64,000 nucleotides of DNA from NCBI RefSeq assembly GCF_022842015.1, contig NZ_JALHQJ010000001.1, positions 1 to 64,000 on the forward strand. The letters are read 5' to 3'. Origin of the DNA: Nitrosomonas sp. Its GTDB lineage: Bacteria; Pseudomonadota; Gammaproteobacteria; Burkholderiales; Nitrosomonadaceae. The notes under the pieces were generated by a model that saw nothing but the letters and a program-made list of their open reading frames with translations, had not been told where the DNA came from and ran no database searches. The translations under genes were made by a program, and so were the position numbers. This document shows, piece after piece, positions 46,954-55,875 of the stretch (positions are counted from its first letter, which is position 1; each line of letters begins with the position of its first letter).

Positions 46954-47859
46954 ATGAGCATTCCAGATTCTTTAGAAACAGAGAAGCTGAGCGGTTCCGG
47001 CTCTATCACTACAAACGCGGCTGCTGTACGTAAGTTTAGTATCGGGCACATTTTGTTGGATATGGGGAAAATTACTCCTGTTGAGGCTGAGCGTATATTA
47101 CGATTGCAGAAAGAAAGTGGCTTGCGCTTTGGTGATGCGGCAATAAAGTTAGGCCTAATTACTGAAGCAGATATCCAGTTAGTATTAGCACAACAATTCG
47201 ATTATCCGTATTTATTACCTGGACAAGGAAATCATCCGCCGGAATTGGTAGTTGCATATCAACCATTTGGCACTCAGGTTGAAGTTTTTCGCGCAGTAAG
47301 AAGCCAATTAATGCTACGTTGGTTTACTTCTGAACGTAAAGCACTAGCAATAATTAGTTGTAACCCAAATGAAGGGGCAAGTCTTTTTACTGCGAATCTT
47401 GCAGTAGTGTTTTCTCAACTTGGTGAGCGGACACTGTTAATCGATGCCAATTTACGTGGTCCGCAGCAGCATGAGATTTTTAATTTGAAAAACAAACAAG
47501 GCTTGTCTGATGTGCTTGTTGCTCGCGCTAATGTGTCTGAGGTTATTGCTAAAATAGATTCATTTGTTGATCTTTCGGTGTTGCCTGCGGGCACGTTGCC
47601 ACCAAATCCCTTGGAACTCCTTAATCGTTCTTCTTTCGACGAAATGAATGATCAACTTGCGAGTCAGTACGATGTTATTCTTTATGATACTTTAGCATTT
47701 TCTAATGGAGTTGATGCGCTTGCTATAGCCGCTCGCACTGATGGCGCACTCATAGTTGCGCACAAGAACAATACTCGCTTAACTGATATCAACGCAATGA
47801 GTGAACAACTAAAATATAGCGGCGCTGAGATTGTAGGCTCAGTGCTAATTGATTTTTAG
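46954..47859 (+). CDS. epsG: EpsG-type BY-kinase-like protein with altered P-loop
   Basis: EpsG proteins are the cytoplasmic BY-kinase partners of EpsF in exosortase-linked loci. The 301-residue protein has an N-terminal MshEN-like domain (about 25-90: IGHILLDMGKITPVEAERILRLQKESGLRFGDAAIKLGLIT) and a ParA/CpsD-like ATPase fold with VFRAVRSQLMLR, Walker A' (LLIDANLRGPQQHE) and Walker B (YDVILYDT). The Walker A reads CNPNEGASLFTANLA: the Lys of the GEGKS motif is Ala. There is no C-terminal tyrosine cluster. ATP hydrolysis and kinase activity are therefore doubtful. Confidence 0.9.
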   Translation: MSIPDSLETEKLSGSGSITTNAAAVRKFSIGHILLDMGKITPVEAERILRLQKESGLRFGDAAIKLGLITEADIQLVLAQQFDYPYLLPGQGNHPPELVVAYQPFGTQVEVFRAVRSQLMLRWFTSERKALAIISCNPNEGASLFTANLAVVFSQLGERTLLIDANLRGPQQHEIFNLKNKQGLSDVLVARANVSEVIAKIDSFVDLSVLPAGTLPPNPLELLNRSSFDEMNDQLASQYDVILYDTLAFSNGVDALAIAARTDGALIVAHKNNTRLTDINAMSEQLKYSGAEIVGSVLIDF

Positions 47860-47874
47860 TAGATAAATTTAATC

Positions 47875-48765
47875 ATGCCTTCATATCAATTAAGTAGTAC
47901 TAAATCAGAGATACTAAACTGGTGGCCTATAATTTTAGGCGCATTGGCTTTATATATTCCCACTTTTTATGGTTTGGCAAATGGAATATGGACAAATGAA
48001 GAGCAGGCTCACGGGCCAATAATTTTGATACTTTCATTGTGGCTTATGTTCCGAAAGTGGAAAATAATGATTAAAGAAAGTGATGCCCAATCAACTTCAG
48101 TCTTCGGGTGGGTCATCCTCGTGGTCGCTCTAATTTTTTACATTATTGGCGGTTCTCAACAGATATTAATATTAGAGATTGGTTCTTTTATTCTGGTTTT
48201 AGCAGCGATATTACTTATTAAGCGCGGTTATATTGCGCTAAAAATCATGTGGTTCCCATTGTTTTTCTTGTTATTTATGATTCCGTTACCAGGTGCAATA
48301 GTTAGTTTTTTTACTATGCCGATGAAGATGGCAGTTTCGTATGTTGCAGAGAATATTTTGTTTTGGGCAAATTATCCTATCGCGAGAAATGGTGTGATTT
48401 TGCAAATTGGTCAATATCAACTTCTTGTGGCTGATGCATGTGCGGGATTACAGACATTACTAACTTTGGAGGCATTAGGTTTGTTTTATCTGAATCTTGT
48501 CAATCATACTTCGGTTTTTCGAAACGTGGCATTGGCTATTCTTATAATACCTATTTCTTTTACTGCTAACGTTATTCGCGTTATCGTACTTACTTTGATA
48601 ACTTACCACTATGGTGACGCTGCAGGACAAGGGTTTCTTCATGGGTTTGCTGGCATGGTTTTATTTATTAGTGCATTAGTACTAATTCTTGGAGTGGACG
48701 GATTGTTGCAGTATTTTTCGCGAGCGCAGCGTGTCAATGTTACTCAACCACTAAGTAATATCTAG
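47875..48765 (+). CDS. xrtB: exosortase B (XrtB)
   Basis: Exosortases are membrane transpeptidase-like enzymes thought to process PEP-CTERM-tagged proteins. The 296-residue polytopic protein has the three invariant residues: Cys in LLVADACAGLQTLLTLEALG, Arg in SFTANVIRVIVLTLITYHYG, and His in GFLHGFAGM. The company of EpsD-EpsG and EpsI points to the XrtB group. No PEP-CTERM substrate gene is visible in this window. The last codons lie inside a perfect 19-bp inverted repeat. Confidence 0.92.
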   Translation: MPSYQLSSTKSEILNWWPIILGALALYIPTFYGLANGIWTNEEQAHGPIILILSLWLMFRKWKIMIKESDAQSTSVFGWVILVVALIFYIIGGSQQILILEIGSFILVLAAILLIKRGYIALKIMWFPLFFLLFMIPLPGAIVSFFTMPMKMAVSYVAENILFWANYPIARNGVILQIGQYQLLVADACAGLQTLLTLEALGLFYLNLVNHTSVFRNVALAILIIPISFTANVIRVIVLTLITYHYGDAAGQGFLHGFAGMVLFISALVLILGVDGLLQYFSRAQRVNVTQPLSNI

Positions 48766-48797
48766 TTATCAATTAATTAGATATTACTTAGTGGTTG
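48745..48797 (+). repeat. perfect 19-bp inverted repeat at the end of xrtB
   Basis: caaccactaagtaatatct (48745-48763) is matched exactly by its reverse complement at 48779-48797, with a 15-base AT-rich loop. The left arm encodes the last residues of exosortase B, up to the first base of the stop codon. There is no T-run, so it is not a standard intrinsic terminator. A stem of this size would strongly shield the 3' end of an xrtB transcript or attenuate reading into epsI. Confidence 0.85.
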
Positions 48798-48880
48798 GTG
48801 GAGATGTGAATTAGGTTGCTTAAGAATAATTTTATAAAACAACATTTCTTTAGTGCTATTAGTAAAAAAGGAGAGTATTA

Positions 48881-49567
48881 ATGAATAAGCCTCTAATAAT
48901 TAATATATTAATTGGAGTATTGATGGTGTCATCAGGTGCTTTAACAATGGCTTTTACTCCCACCGAGAAAATTGCTGATTATCAGGAAAAGATCAATCTT
49001 GAAACGATGATTCCTGATAGATTTGGAGATTGGCAAATCGACAGAACAATTGTTCCATTACAAGTAGACGCTGAGACTCAAGCTAATCTTGACAAAATTT
49101 ATAACCAAACACTAGCCAGAACTTATGTCAATTCCCAAGGTGAGCGCATTATGCTTTCAGTGGCTTACGGGGGAGATCAGAGTGATAATCTGTCGGTACA
49201 TAAGCCTGAAGTATGTTATTACGCACAGGGTTTCGAGATAAGGAAGATTTTTCCTGGAGAGCTACTGACTCAATATGGAAAATTACCGATTAAGCGTTTA
49301 CTGGCTACCAAAGGTAATCGAAATGAACCAATTACATATTGGGTTACGGTTGGCAATAAAGCTGTTTTGCCAGGATTTGATCAAAAGTTGCAACAATTAC
49401 GTTACGGTTTGACAGGAAATATTCCAGACGGCATTTTGGTGAGAATTTCTTCTATAGATAATGATAATGATGTGGCTTATCAACTTCAAGCTATCTTTAT
49501 TCAAGATCTACTTTTAGCTGTTAATGTTAATGAACGAGTAAGATTAATAGGTTCTTTTCAGGCATAG
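48881..49567 (+). CDS. epsI: exosortase-associated protein EpsI
   Basis: EpsI is a periplasmic, membrane-anchored protein always found with exosortases, either as a separate gene or fused. The 228 residues have an N-terminal hydrophobic signal (IINILIGVLMVSSGALTMAFTP) and the domain hallmarks LETMIPDRFGDWQID, LSVHKPEVCYYAQGFEI (H.PE.CY) and NEPITYWVTVGN. AAAGGAG precedes the ATG at good spacing. It lies 115 bp after xrtB, past the inverted repeat. Confidence 0.93.
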   Translation: MNKPLIINILIGVLMVSSGALTMAFTPTEKIADYQEKINLETMIPDRFGDWQIDRTIVPLQVDAETQANLDKIYNQTLARTYVNSQGERIMLSVAYGGDQSDNLSVHKPEVCYYAQGFEIRKIFPGELLTQYGKLPIKRLLATKGNRNEPITYWVTVGNKAVLPGFDQKLQQLRYGLTGNIPDGILVRISSIDNDNDVAYQLQAIFIQDLLLAVNVNERVRLIGSFQA

Positions 49568-49745
49568 TAGTATATCTATGGATGCTGGGAAGAGTGCTGG
49601 AGACATGGTCAGTATTGGTCTATAAATCCATGATTATAAAATAGGAAATACAAATTCAGCGTGCAAAAATAGTGAGCATATGAGTTTGGTCAATCTTTCA
49701 TGTATACAACAAAATTAAGTGAGATATAAGTAGGCCTTGTTTATT

Positions 49746-51263
49746 ATGAAAGCGGAAATATCATCCAGACTTTTTAATAGTAATCTAAATTCCAAAACGT
49801 TAGTTTTTGTCTTGTTGCTATTTAGTGTACTAATTTTATCAATTCTTAGTGGCATACTTGCCGCATCTGGAAACTTAATTCTTCTGGTTCCTCTGCTGGT
49901 TTTATTTGGCATTTTTTTTATTCTTGCTGCACCGGTTGCTTGGACAGTTTGGATATTATTTTGGGGGGCATTTCTAGTCACTGGACCAAGCGCCTATTTT
50001 CTCCGTTTTTCACAGCTTCAATGGTTTACAGTTTTGGTAAGTGCGGCATTGTTGTTACCAGTGCTGCTTCATTTGTTACGTGCTAGAACAAGTATAAAGT
50101 CAGTTTCATTCTCTAGTGAACTTTGGGGTCCTATCATCCTAGTTGTACTGGTACTTTTTTCTACTGTGATTGATCGACCTTACTTTTCTGAAATTATAAA
50201 TGCATCACGGTATTATCTTCTCATGTGGCCATTAATGCTGGTTATCATGTTTGGCTTAATATCTGAGAAAATGATAATGCAATTGTGGCAAGCTCTTATG
50301 ATTGTAGCTATTCTACAGTTCCCGATGGCGATTTATCAATATTTTTTTGTAGTTCCAAGTAGTGTACGGACGTCACCGTGGGATGCTGTGATAGGCACAT
50401 TTCATGGTGTTATAGAGGGCGGAGGAGATAGCGCTGCAATGGCCATTATGTTGTTGATTGCTATGTTAACTGCGATTGCATTATGGCGTGAAGGAAAACT
50501 TACTGGTTTAAAGGTGGTTTTAGTTGTATTGTTTGGGCTTCTTACGCTTGGTTTGGCGGAAGTTAAAGCAGCAGTCATACTGCTTCCGGTTATCATAGGC
50601 CTGTATTATCGTAAAGTGCTGCTGAAGCGACCTGTTGAGTTTATTGTTGTTATGATAGGTGCTGTTCTGTTAGTTGGAGCTTTATTTACATTTTATGAGA
50701 AACTTCACTATGGAGACGTCTCAACGCATACATTCAAGAAAAATCAAGTTACTTCAACTTATGATCGAGTGATGAGAGCCTTAGATCCTGAGACGGAGAC
50801 ATATGATGGTCGTGAATTGGGTCGTGTAAATCTGTTACTAAATTGGTGGAATATTAACGTTGGTAGTGGTGATTTGCAACACAGTTTATTTGGTTACGGT
50901 ATGGGAGCAACTTATGAAAGTAGAATCGGAACAGGGGAACTAGTGGATCGCTTCCTCTACAAGATAAATACATCTTCATCCCTCATATTATTATGGGAAG
51001 TAGGTATTTTGGGACATTTGGTTTTCTTCTTTATATTACTACTAGGAGCAAAAGCTTCGGAGCGTGCTGCTGGCTATGATGTTATTCCAGAAATTCATCG
51101 TATTTTTTTGAGGATAGGTGCGGTAGGATTATTCTTATTGATTTTAACAATGCCTTATAAGAACTTTCATTTGTACTCGAACCCGATTCAGTTTCTTATG
51201 ATGCTGATGTTAGGTCAGGCTGCTTACTGGTCGAGATTCTTAAATAAATGCGGTAATTCTTGA
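49746..51263 (+). CDS. O-antigen ligase/polymerase-like (Wzy-type) membrane protein
   Basis: This 505-residue polytopic protein has about 11-12 hydrophobic segments and a large periplasmic loop in the second half (about 310-400, from FYEKLHYGDVSTHTFKKNQ to RIGTGELVDRFLYKINTSSSLILLW). That layout is typical of Wzy/WaaL-type proteins, which link polysaccharide repeat units in the periplasm. No short signature proves polymerase over ligase. I use the ATG at 49746; the track start is a TTG three codons earlier. It follows epsI by about 180 bp. Confidence 0.78.
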   Translation: MKAEISSRLFNSNLNSKTLVFVLLLFSVLILSILSGILAASGNLILLVPLLVLFGIFFILAAPVAWTVWILFWGAFLVTGPSAYFLRFSQLQWFTVLVSAALLLPVLLHLLRARTSIKSVSFSSELWGPIILVVLVLFSTVIDRPYFSEIINASRYYLLMWPLMLVIMFGLISEKMIMQLWQALMIVAILQFPMAIYQYFFVVPSSVRTSPWDAVIGTFHGVIEGGGDSAAMAIMLLIAMLTAIALWREGKLTGLKVVLVVLFGLLTLGLAEVKAAVILLPVIIGLYYRKVLLKRPVEFIVVMIGAVLLVGALFTFYEKLHYGDVSTHTFKKNQVTSTYDRVMRALDPETETYDGRELGRVNLLLNWWNINVGSGDLQHSLFGYGMGATYESRIGTGELVDRFLYKINTSSSLILLWEVGILGHLVFFFILLLGAKASERAAGYDVIPEIHRIFLRIGAVGLFLLILTMPYKNFHLYSNPIQFLMMLMLGQAAYWSRFLNKCGNS

Positions 51264-51460
51264 GTTATATCAGGAGACTGATAAAGATTTTTCCGAGAAA
51301 TCGATTACCTGATTTACATAAGTTATCAATGAATCAAGTGAGAGATTATTAGATACTGGCGCATAGGACATGGGATTGCAAGTACGACACACTGAAGAAA
51401 GATTATGATCAGTTATATTTTATAAAAAGATATTTTTATAATAATTTTCAAGGAAATCTG

Positions 51461-52180
51461 ATGCAAGGATGGCTCAAAGAGGTTTATGGAAAAATAATTC
51501 CTTTCGGAGTGCGCCAAGATATTAAAGGATATACTCGGCGGAGACAATACAAAGCGCTAAGGCAGCAGGTCAGTAGTGATGGTTATTCCTTAAAACCGTA
51601 TGACGACTTGCAATGCATTTTTATACATATTCCCAAAACTGCCGGTATATCAGTTTGTCAAGCATTCTTCGGTTGTTTAGGTGGGGGACACCTTACAGCA
51701 CGAACTTATCAAGTGATATTTGGAGCCGAATGTTATAATAATTATTTTAAGTTTGCCTTTGTACGCAATCCTTGGGATCGATTAGTATCTGCTTATGTTT
51801 TTTTAAAGAAGGGGGGGTTAACTGAGCAGGATAAAGTATGGTCACGTGAATATCTGGATAAATTTGATAGTTTCCAAAGCTTTATTTTGTATGGATTGAC
51901 ATCCTCTGACATTTACCGTGTTTTACATTTTATTCCACAGTGGGAATATGTAGTCGGCAAGAATGGCAAAGTCGATGTAGATTTTATTGGTAGATTCGAA
52001 GCCTTGGGGAGCGATTTTGAAATCTTGGCCGAAAGACTGGGAGTGGCGACTAATTTAGTAAAAATAAATCATAGCCTGAAAGGAGATTATCGTAGTTATT
52101 ACAATGATGCTAGCGCTGAGGTCGTGGCTAAGTTATATTCGCGCGATATTGAATTGTTTGGTTATTCATTTGACCATTAA
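51461..52180 (+). CDS. sulfotransferase family 2-type protein
   Basis: This predicted carbohydrate sulfotransferase has 239 residues. The 5'-PAPS loop is IFIHIPKTAGISVCQ (family-2 wording PKTAGT/S) and the 3'-phosphate segment is FAFVRNPWDRLVSAYVFLKK. Downstream is FIGRFEALGSDFEIL, typical of family 2 (HNK-1 and chondroitin types). It would transfer sulfate from PAPS to a sugar hydroxyl in the cytoplasm. It is the first of four sulfotransferase genes in this locus. AAGGAAA precedes the ATG. Confidence 0.85.
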   Translation: MQGWLKEVYGKIIPFGVRQDIKGYTRRRQYKALRQQVSSDGYSLKPYDDLQCIFIHIPKTAGISVCQAFFGCLGGGHLTARTYQVIFGAECYNNYFKFAFVRNPWDRLVSAYVFLKKGGLTEQDKVWSREYLDKFDSFQSFILYGLTSSDIYRVLHFIPQWEYVVGKNGKVDVDFIGRFEALGSDFEILAERLGVATNLVKINHSLKGDYRSYYNDASAEVVAKLYSRDIELFGYSFDH

Positions 52181-52222
52181 TTGCCACGCCGATGTCGTTT
52201 TATCTCCTAAAATAAATTAAAT

Positions 52223-53086
52223 ATGAAAATCAATTTTATAGGTGTTGGTGCACAGAAATGCGCATCTACATGGGTGCATCGTGTTCTATCAGATCATCCG
52301 GAAGTGGCGATATTTCAAGGTAAGGAAAGCGATTTTTTCTCAACTTATTATGGTCGTGGTTATCAGTGGTACGAGAAACAAGTAGGGGATGCCAGTGCGG
52401 TAAATGCCAAAGGAGAAATTTCACCTTCGTACTTTGCTGATAGCGATACACCTAGTCGTGTTTTTCTATACAATTCAGAAATGCGGATCGTGATATTGCT
52501 GCGAGACCCAATTGAACGTGCTTATTCCAACCATTTGCACGTGGTAAGACAAGGATATTTTTCTGGCCAGAAATTAAGTTTTGAAGATGGACTAGCCAAT
52601 AATCCAATGTATGTAGAACAGTCTCGCTACGCTAAGCACCTCGCTCGTTGGTTGGAAATCTTCCCAGAAAATCAAGTGTCAGTAATCTTCCAAGAAGATA
52701 TTCGCGATAATCCTAAGATACAAGCACGTAATTTATACCGTTTCTTAAGCATTAATGAGGATCATCAATCTTGGTTTCTAGAGAAAAAAGTGAATGAAAG
52801 TATTGTTGTTAAAAATGCTAAATTGGATCAGCTGCTTAAACAATTTGGAAGAATTGGCCGATATGTGGGTGGAAAGAGAATTGTCGAAGCAGTTAAGAAT
52901 AATGATTTAGTCCGTAATTTGCGTCGAAATCATAATCAAATTGAATTGAGGCAAGTTGTTCCACCGATGCGTGAGGATACACGAAAACATTTGCAAGAAG
53001 AATTGGCTAATGACATGAACGAATTATTGCGTCAGCTTAATCTAAAGAAATTACCTTGGCAGAGCTGGGTAGCGTTGCAGGATTGA
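52223..53086 (+). CDS. sulfotransferase domain protein (heparan-type)
   Basis: This 287-residue sulfotransferase has the 5'-PAPS loop FIGVGAQKCASTWVHRVLSDHP, a following KESDFFS, GEISPSYFAD, the 3'-phosphate motif ILLRDPIERAYSNHLHVVRQG and QVSVIFQEDI. This order is that of Sulfotransfer_1-type carbohydrate enzymes related to heparan sulfotransferases. The product is predicted to be a sulfated sugar or protein in the EPS route. It lies 42 bp after the first sulfotransferase. Confidence 0.86.
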   Translation: MKINFIGVGAQKCASTWVHRVLSDHPEVAIFQGKESDFFSTYYGRGYQWYEKQVGDASAVNAKGEISPSYFADSDTPSRVFLYNSEMRIVILLRDPIERAYSNHLHVVRQGYFSGQKLSFEDGLANNPMYVEQSRYAKHLARWLEIFPENQVSVIFQEDIRDNPKIQARNLYRFLSINEDHQSWFLEKKVNESIVVKNAKLDQLLKQFGRIGRYVGGKRIVEAVKNNDLVRNLRRNHNQIELRQVVPPMREDTRKHLQEELANDMNELLRQLNLKKLPWQSWVALQD

Positions 53087-53316
53087 TCAAGATCAATTAC
53101 GGTAGATAAGCTGGCTTTATGCTAATTAATTCGCGGAGGTCAAAAGATTTGGGTTAAATTAGCGGCTGCCATAGCCTCGTCACTATTATGAATGTTGCCG
53201 AGAAAATATGTTGGCGTGTCAATTAGTTCTTCATTGCAGACCTCCTCGCAAGGTGTTATTCGTGCTCTGTCGCAGAGTAACTTCGCTAAATTGGTTCAAC
53301 TTTTAATTAAATTTAG

Positions 53317-54504
53317 ATGATATCCGTATATAGAAACTTTAAAATACTAATGAAAGCTGCGAGTGTCATAATCACATTAATAACACCTAGCATCATCGGG
53401 GTTAGACAAAAGCAGTATTTCACCGGACTTGTATTGCTTTTCACCATTAGTACTTTCTTATTTAGTCATAGCACAAAAGCTAATCCAGTGAAATGGCATC
53501 CAGGACATTACTGTACTATTTTAGGTCTGGGTAAAAATGACCCGAAATATATGACACAAGTTTATAAGGAGCTCAAAGCAACACCAGCATTGCGTGGGAT
53601 ACAAATTCGCTATTTCTGGGCAGAACTAGAAACAGCAAAAGGTGTGTATGACTTCACATCGATTGATCAGCGGCTTGCTGAACTTGCTGCAATAGGAAAA
53701 CGTCTTGTCATTCAGGTGCAAACAAAGTCATTTGTTCCAATAGGGAAGCCAACAGGGAAGCTTGTGCCAGATTACTTGAAGGCAAGTGATTATGATGGTG
53801 GTGAGTTTGCTTATAGTAGCCATGGCAGCACGGCGCCAAGAGGATACAATATTGCATTATGGAATTCGCAGGTGCATGATCGTTTGGTTGAGTTATTCAG
53901 GGTGATGGGGGAGCGTTACAATTCTCACCCATACTTTGAGGGTATTGGTATGATAGAAACTGCATATGGAGAACCGATCGTTCCCCAGCCTGCTCATCAG
54001 TTGTCTAAATTCTATGAAAATTTGCTTAGCGTTCACCAGAAAATGCGGTCTTACTTTCCGAATACTATGACGATTCAGGAAGTAAATTACCCCCACCCAA
54101 TTCTAGAGTCATTTGTGAGGAGATTAAAAGAAATGGGAACGGCGTTAAGTGGCCCGGATGTTTTTAAAGATGAGCCGGGGTTGAATCGTAATGCTGTGCG
54201 AAACGCACCAAGAGGCATTTATCATTTTTATCCCGAACTTTCAGGAATCATACCCTTAGCTCCTCAGGTGATGCACAAAAATTATATGAATACTCGTAAC
54301 GATGGTGCAGGTAGTGTGCCAACTGTTCCAGAAATATTTGCTTTCGCACGAGATAATCTGAAATCCAATTATATTTTCTGGACGCGTAATCCGAAATACT
54401 ATTCCAAGGTGCTTGAACTACTAAATGGACCTGATATAGCGAGAGATCCTTTTGGTGGTTTGAACTCGATTTGCCCCAAGGCCTATACTTCTTGTGTTGA
54501 TTAA
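53317..54504 (+). CDS. exported TIM-barrel glycoside hydrolase-like protein, unassigned family
   Basis: I cannot place this 395-residue protein in a numbered family. An N-terminal signal or anchor (GLVLLFTISTFLFSHSTKANP) precedes a TIM-barrel-like part. Its start, GIQIRYFWAELETAKGVYDFTSIDQRLAELAAIGKRLVIQVQ, reads like GH5/GH42-type barrels, and YFEGIGMIETAYGEP has Glu residues where such enzymes keep the acid/base. It may trim or release the exopolysaccharide. The N-terminal start is uncertain, with no ribosome-binding site at 53317. It stands between sulfotransferase genes and is followed by a decayed transposase. Confidence 0.7.
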   Translation: MISVYRNFKILMKAASVIITLITPSIIGVRQKQYFTGLVLLFTISTFLFSHSTKANPVKWHPGHYCTILGLGKNDPKYMTQVYKELKATPALRGIQIRYFWAELETAKGVYDFTSIDQRLAELAAIGKRLVIQVQTKSFVPIGKPTGKLVPDYLKASDYDGGEFAYSSHGSTAPRGYNIALWNSQVHDRLVELFRVMGERYNSHPYFEGIGMIETAYGEPIVPQPAHQLSKFYENLLSVHQKMRSYFPNTMTIQEVNYPHPILESFVRRLKEMGTALSGPDVFKDEPGLNRNAVRNAPRGIYHFYPELSGIIPLAPQVMHKNYMNTRNDGAGSVPTVPEIFAFARDNLKSNYIFWTRNPKYYSKVLELLNGPDIARDPFGGLNSICPKAYTSCVD

Positions 54505-54548
54505 AAATAGTTTTATTTTTTATTTCGACTAAGTGAAGGAAATTCAAG

Positions 54549-54937
54549 ATGAAAGAGTATCAGAGCTTGTCCCACACAAGGTGGGATTGTAAGTGCCATG
54601 TGGTATTCATTCCGAAGAAGCACAGATTGTAGAAGGGCTCATCATGTCGGGTCACGTGCACATGTGCCTCAGCATTCCGCCAAAATATGCGGTATCGAAC
54701 GTGATGGAGTACATCAAGGGGAAGAGTGCAATTGTAATAGCGAGGCATTTCGGAGGTCGAATAAAGAATCTCACTGGCAAGGTTTTCTGGGCTCGAGGGT
54801 ATTTTGTTTCGACTATGGCTTGAGAAGGAATAGTCAGGACGTATATCCGAAATCAAGAGCATGAGGATGAACGCTACGACCAATTTATATTGGACGTTAA
54901 CCGCCCTTGGGCGACTCATGGTTTAGGGCGCCTTTGA
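54549..54937 (+). pseudogene. decayed IS200/IS605-type transposase TnpA
   Basis: The first frame from the ATG at 54549 gives SLSHTRWDCKCHVVFIPKK and then stops. A second frame continues with IVEGLIMSGHVHMCLSIPPKYAV, which contains the HUH motif HVH, then YIKGKSAIVIARHFGG and FWARGYFVSTMA, and stops at the TGA at 54821. The same frame goes on with VRTYIRNQEHEDERYDQF to the TGA at 54935-54937. This is a Y1 transposase with an internal deletion and frameshift after FIPKK plus an in-frame stop, so it is not functional. Confidence 0.88.
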
Positions 54938-54973
54938 GGCGCTCACCCCATAAGCCTCTGGCTTTGCCGGAGG
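54928..54973 (+). mobile_element. hairpins at the right end of the IS200-like remnant
   Basis: Two hairpins lie at or just after the end of the transposase remnant: GCGCC-TTTGA-GGCGC at 54928-54942 and CCTCTGGC-TTT-GCCGGAGG (one G-T pair) at 54955-54973. IS200/IS605 elements are recognised by end hairpins of this kind and have no terminal inverted repeats. The left end is not clear. Confidence 0.6.
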
Positions 54974-54999
54974 TAATTTTCTAAGTGAGAGTTATTAAA

Positions 55000-55875
55000 A
55001 TGTTACCTGACTTTGTAGTAATTGGCGCATTTAAAGCGGGATCAACTTCATTGCATCATTACTTTGGCCAGCACCCTAATGTTTTTATGACAAAAGTAAA
55101 AGAACCCAATTTTTTTGCTTTTGATCCAAATAATAGAGCACATGCCGAAATGAATCGCCAGCAGTTTATGGTATCCAATCTTGCCGAGTATGAGTCACTT
55201 TTTGAAGATGCCCGGGTTGATCAAATTAAAGGGGAAGTTTCTCCTTATTATTTATATAGCTCTGTTGCTGCGCAAGGAATGAAAAAAGTAGTGCCGACTA
55301 TTAAAATGATTGCGTGTTTACGAAATCCGGTCGGGCGAGCTTATTCGCATTATCTAATGCGACTTCGTTCGGGGAAGGAAACAAAATCACCTGAAGAAGC
55401 TTTTACTGAAGATACTTTTTGGGTAAAAGCTAGCTTGTATGCCGATGCAATACAAAATTATCAGCAGATGTTTTGTCATGATCAACTTAAATTTGTATTG
55501 TTTGATGATCTTATTGATGACCCACAAACATTGATGTCTGAGTTGTTTGACTTTGTCGGTGTCGACTCAAATTTTCAGGTCAATACTGAATATAGATTCA
55601 ACCCCGGTGGCACTCCTAAGTTTCCTTGGTTACATGATGGCTTGAGTGCATTAAAGCGTATACCTGGGTTACGGCGATATACTCCTCCTTTTATTAGAAA
55701 CCGTCTTGCGCGAATTAGAGATAAGAATCTTGCGCCTGCAGAAGTATTAGCAGTCGATGTGCAACAACAATGGCTAAGATATTATCGGGACGATATTTTA
55801 CGTGTGCAAGATATTTTGCAACTAGATCTATCGTGCTGGTTAAAAGTTAAAGCGCCTAGAAATCAAGCAATATAG
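55000..55875 (+). CDS. sulfotransferase domain protein
   Basis: This 291-residue sulfotransferase is taken from the ATG at 55000; the track uses a GTG five codons earlier. The motifs are FVVIGAFKAGSTSLHHYFGQHPNV for the 5'-PAPS loop, KEPNFFAFD, GEVSPYYLYS, and ACLRNPVGRAYSHYLMRLRSG for the 3'-phosphate site, then LKFVLFDDLIDDP. It is of the same family as the genes at 52223 and 61177 but clearly diverged from them. The IS200 remnant lies immediately upstream. Confidence 0.86.
   Translation: MLPDFVVIGAFKAGSTSLHHYFGQHPNVFMTKVKEPNFFAFDPNNRAHAEMNRQQFMVSNLAEYESLFEDARVDQIKGEVSPYYLYSSVAAQGMKKVVPTIKMIACLRNPVGRAYSHYLMRLRSGKETKSPEEAFTEDTFWVKASLYADAIQNYQQMFCHDQLKFVLFDDLIDDPQTLMSELFDFVGVDSNFQVNTEYRFNPGGTPKFPWLHDGLSALKRIPGLRRYTPPFIRNRLARIRDKNLAPAEVLAVDVQQQWLRYYRDDILRVQDILQLDLSCWLKVKAPRNQAI

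Noticed and set aside
54560-54919. 119-aa minus-strand ORF over the transposase remnant
   Set aside because: The plus strand carries the recognisable TnpA segments in the same region; the minus frame is a shadow.
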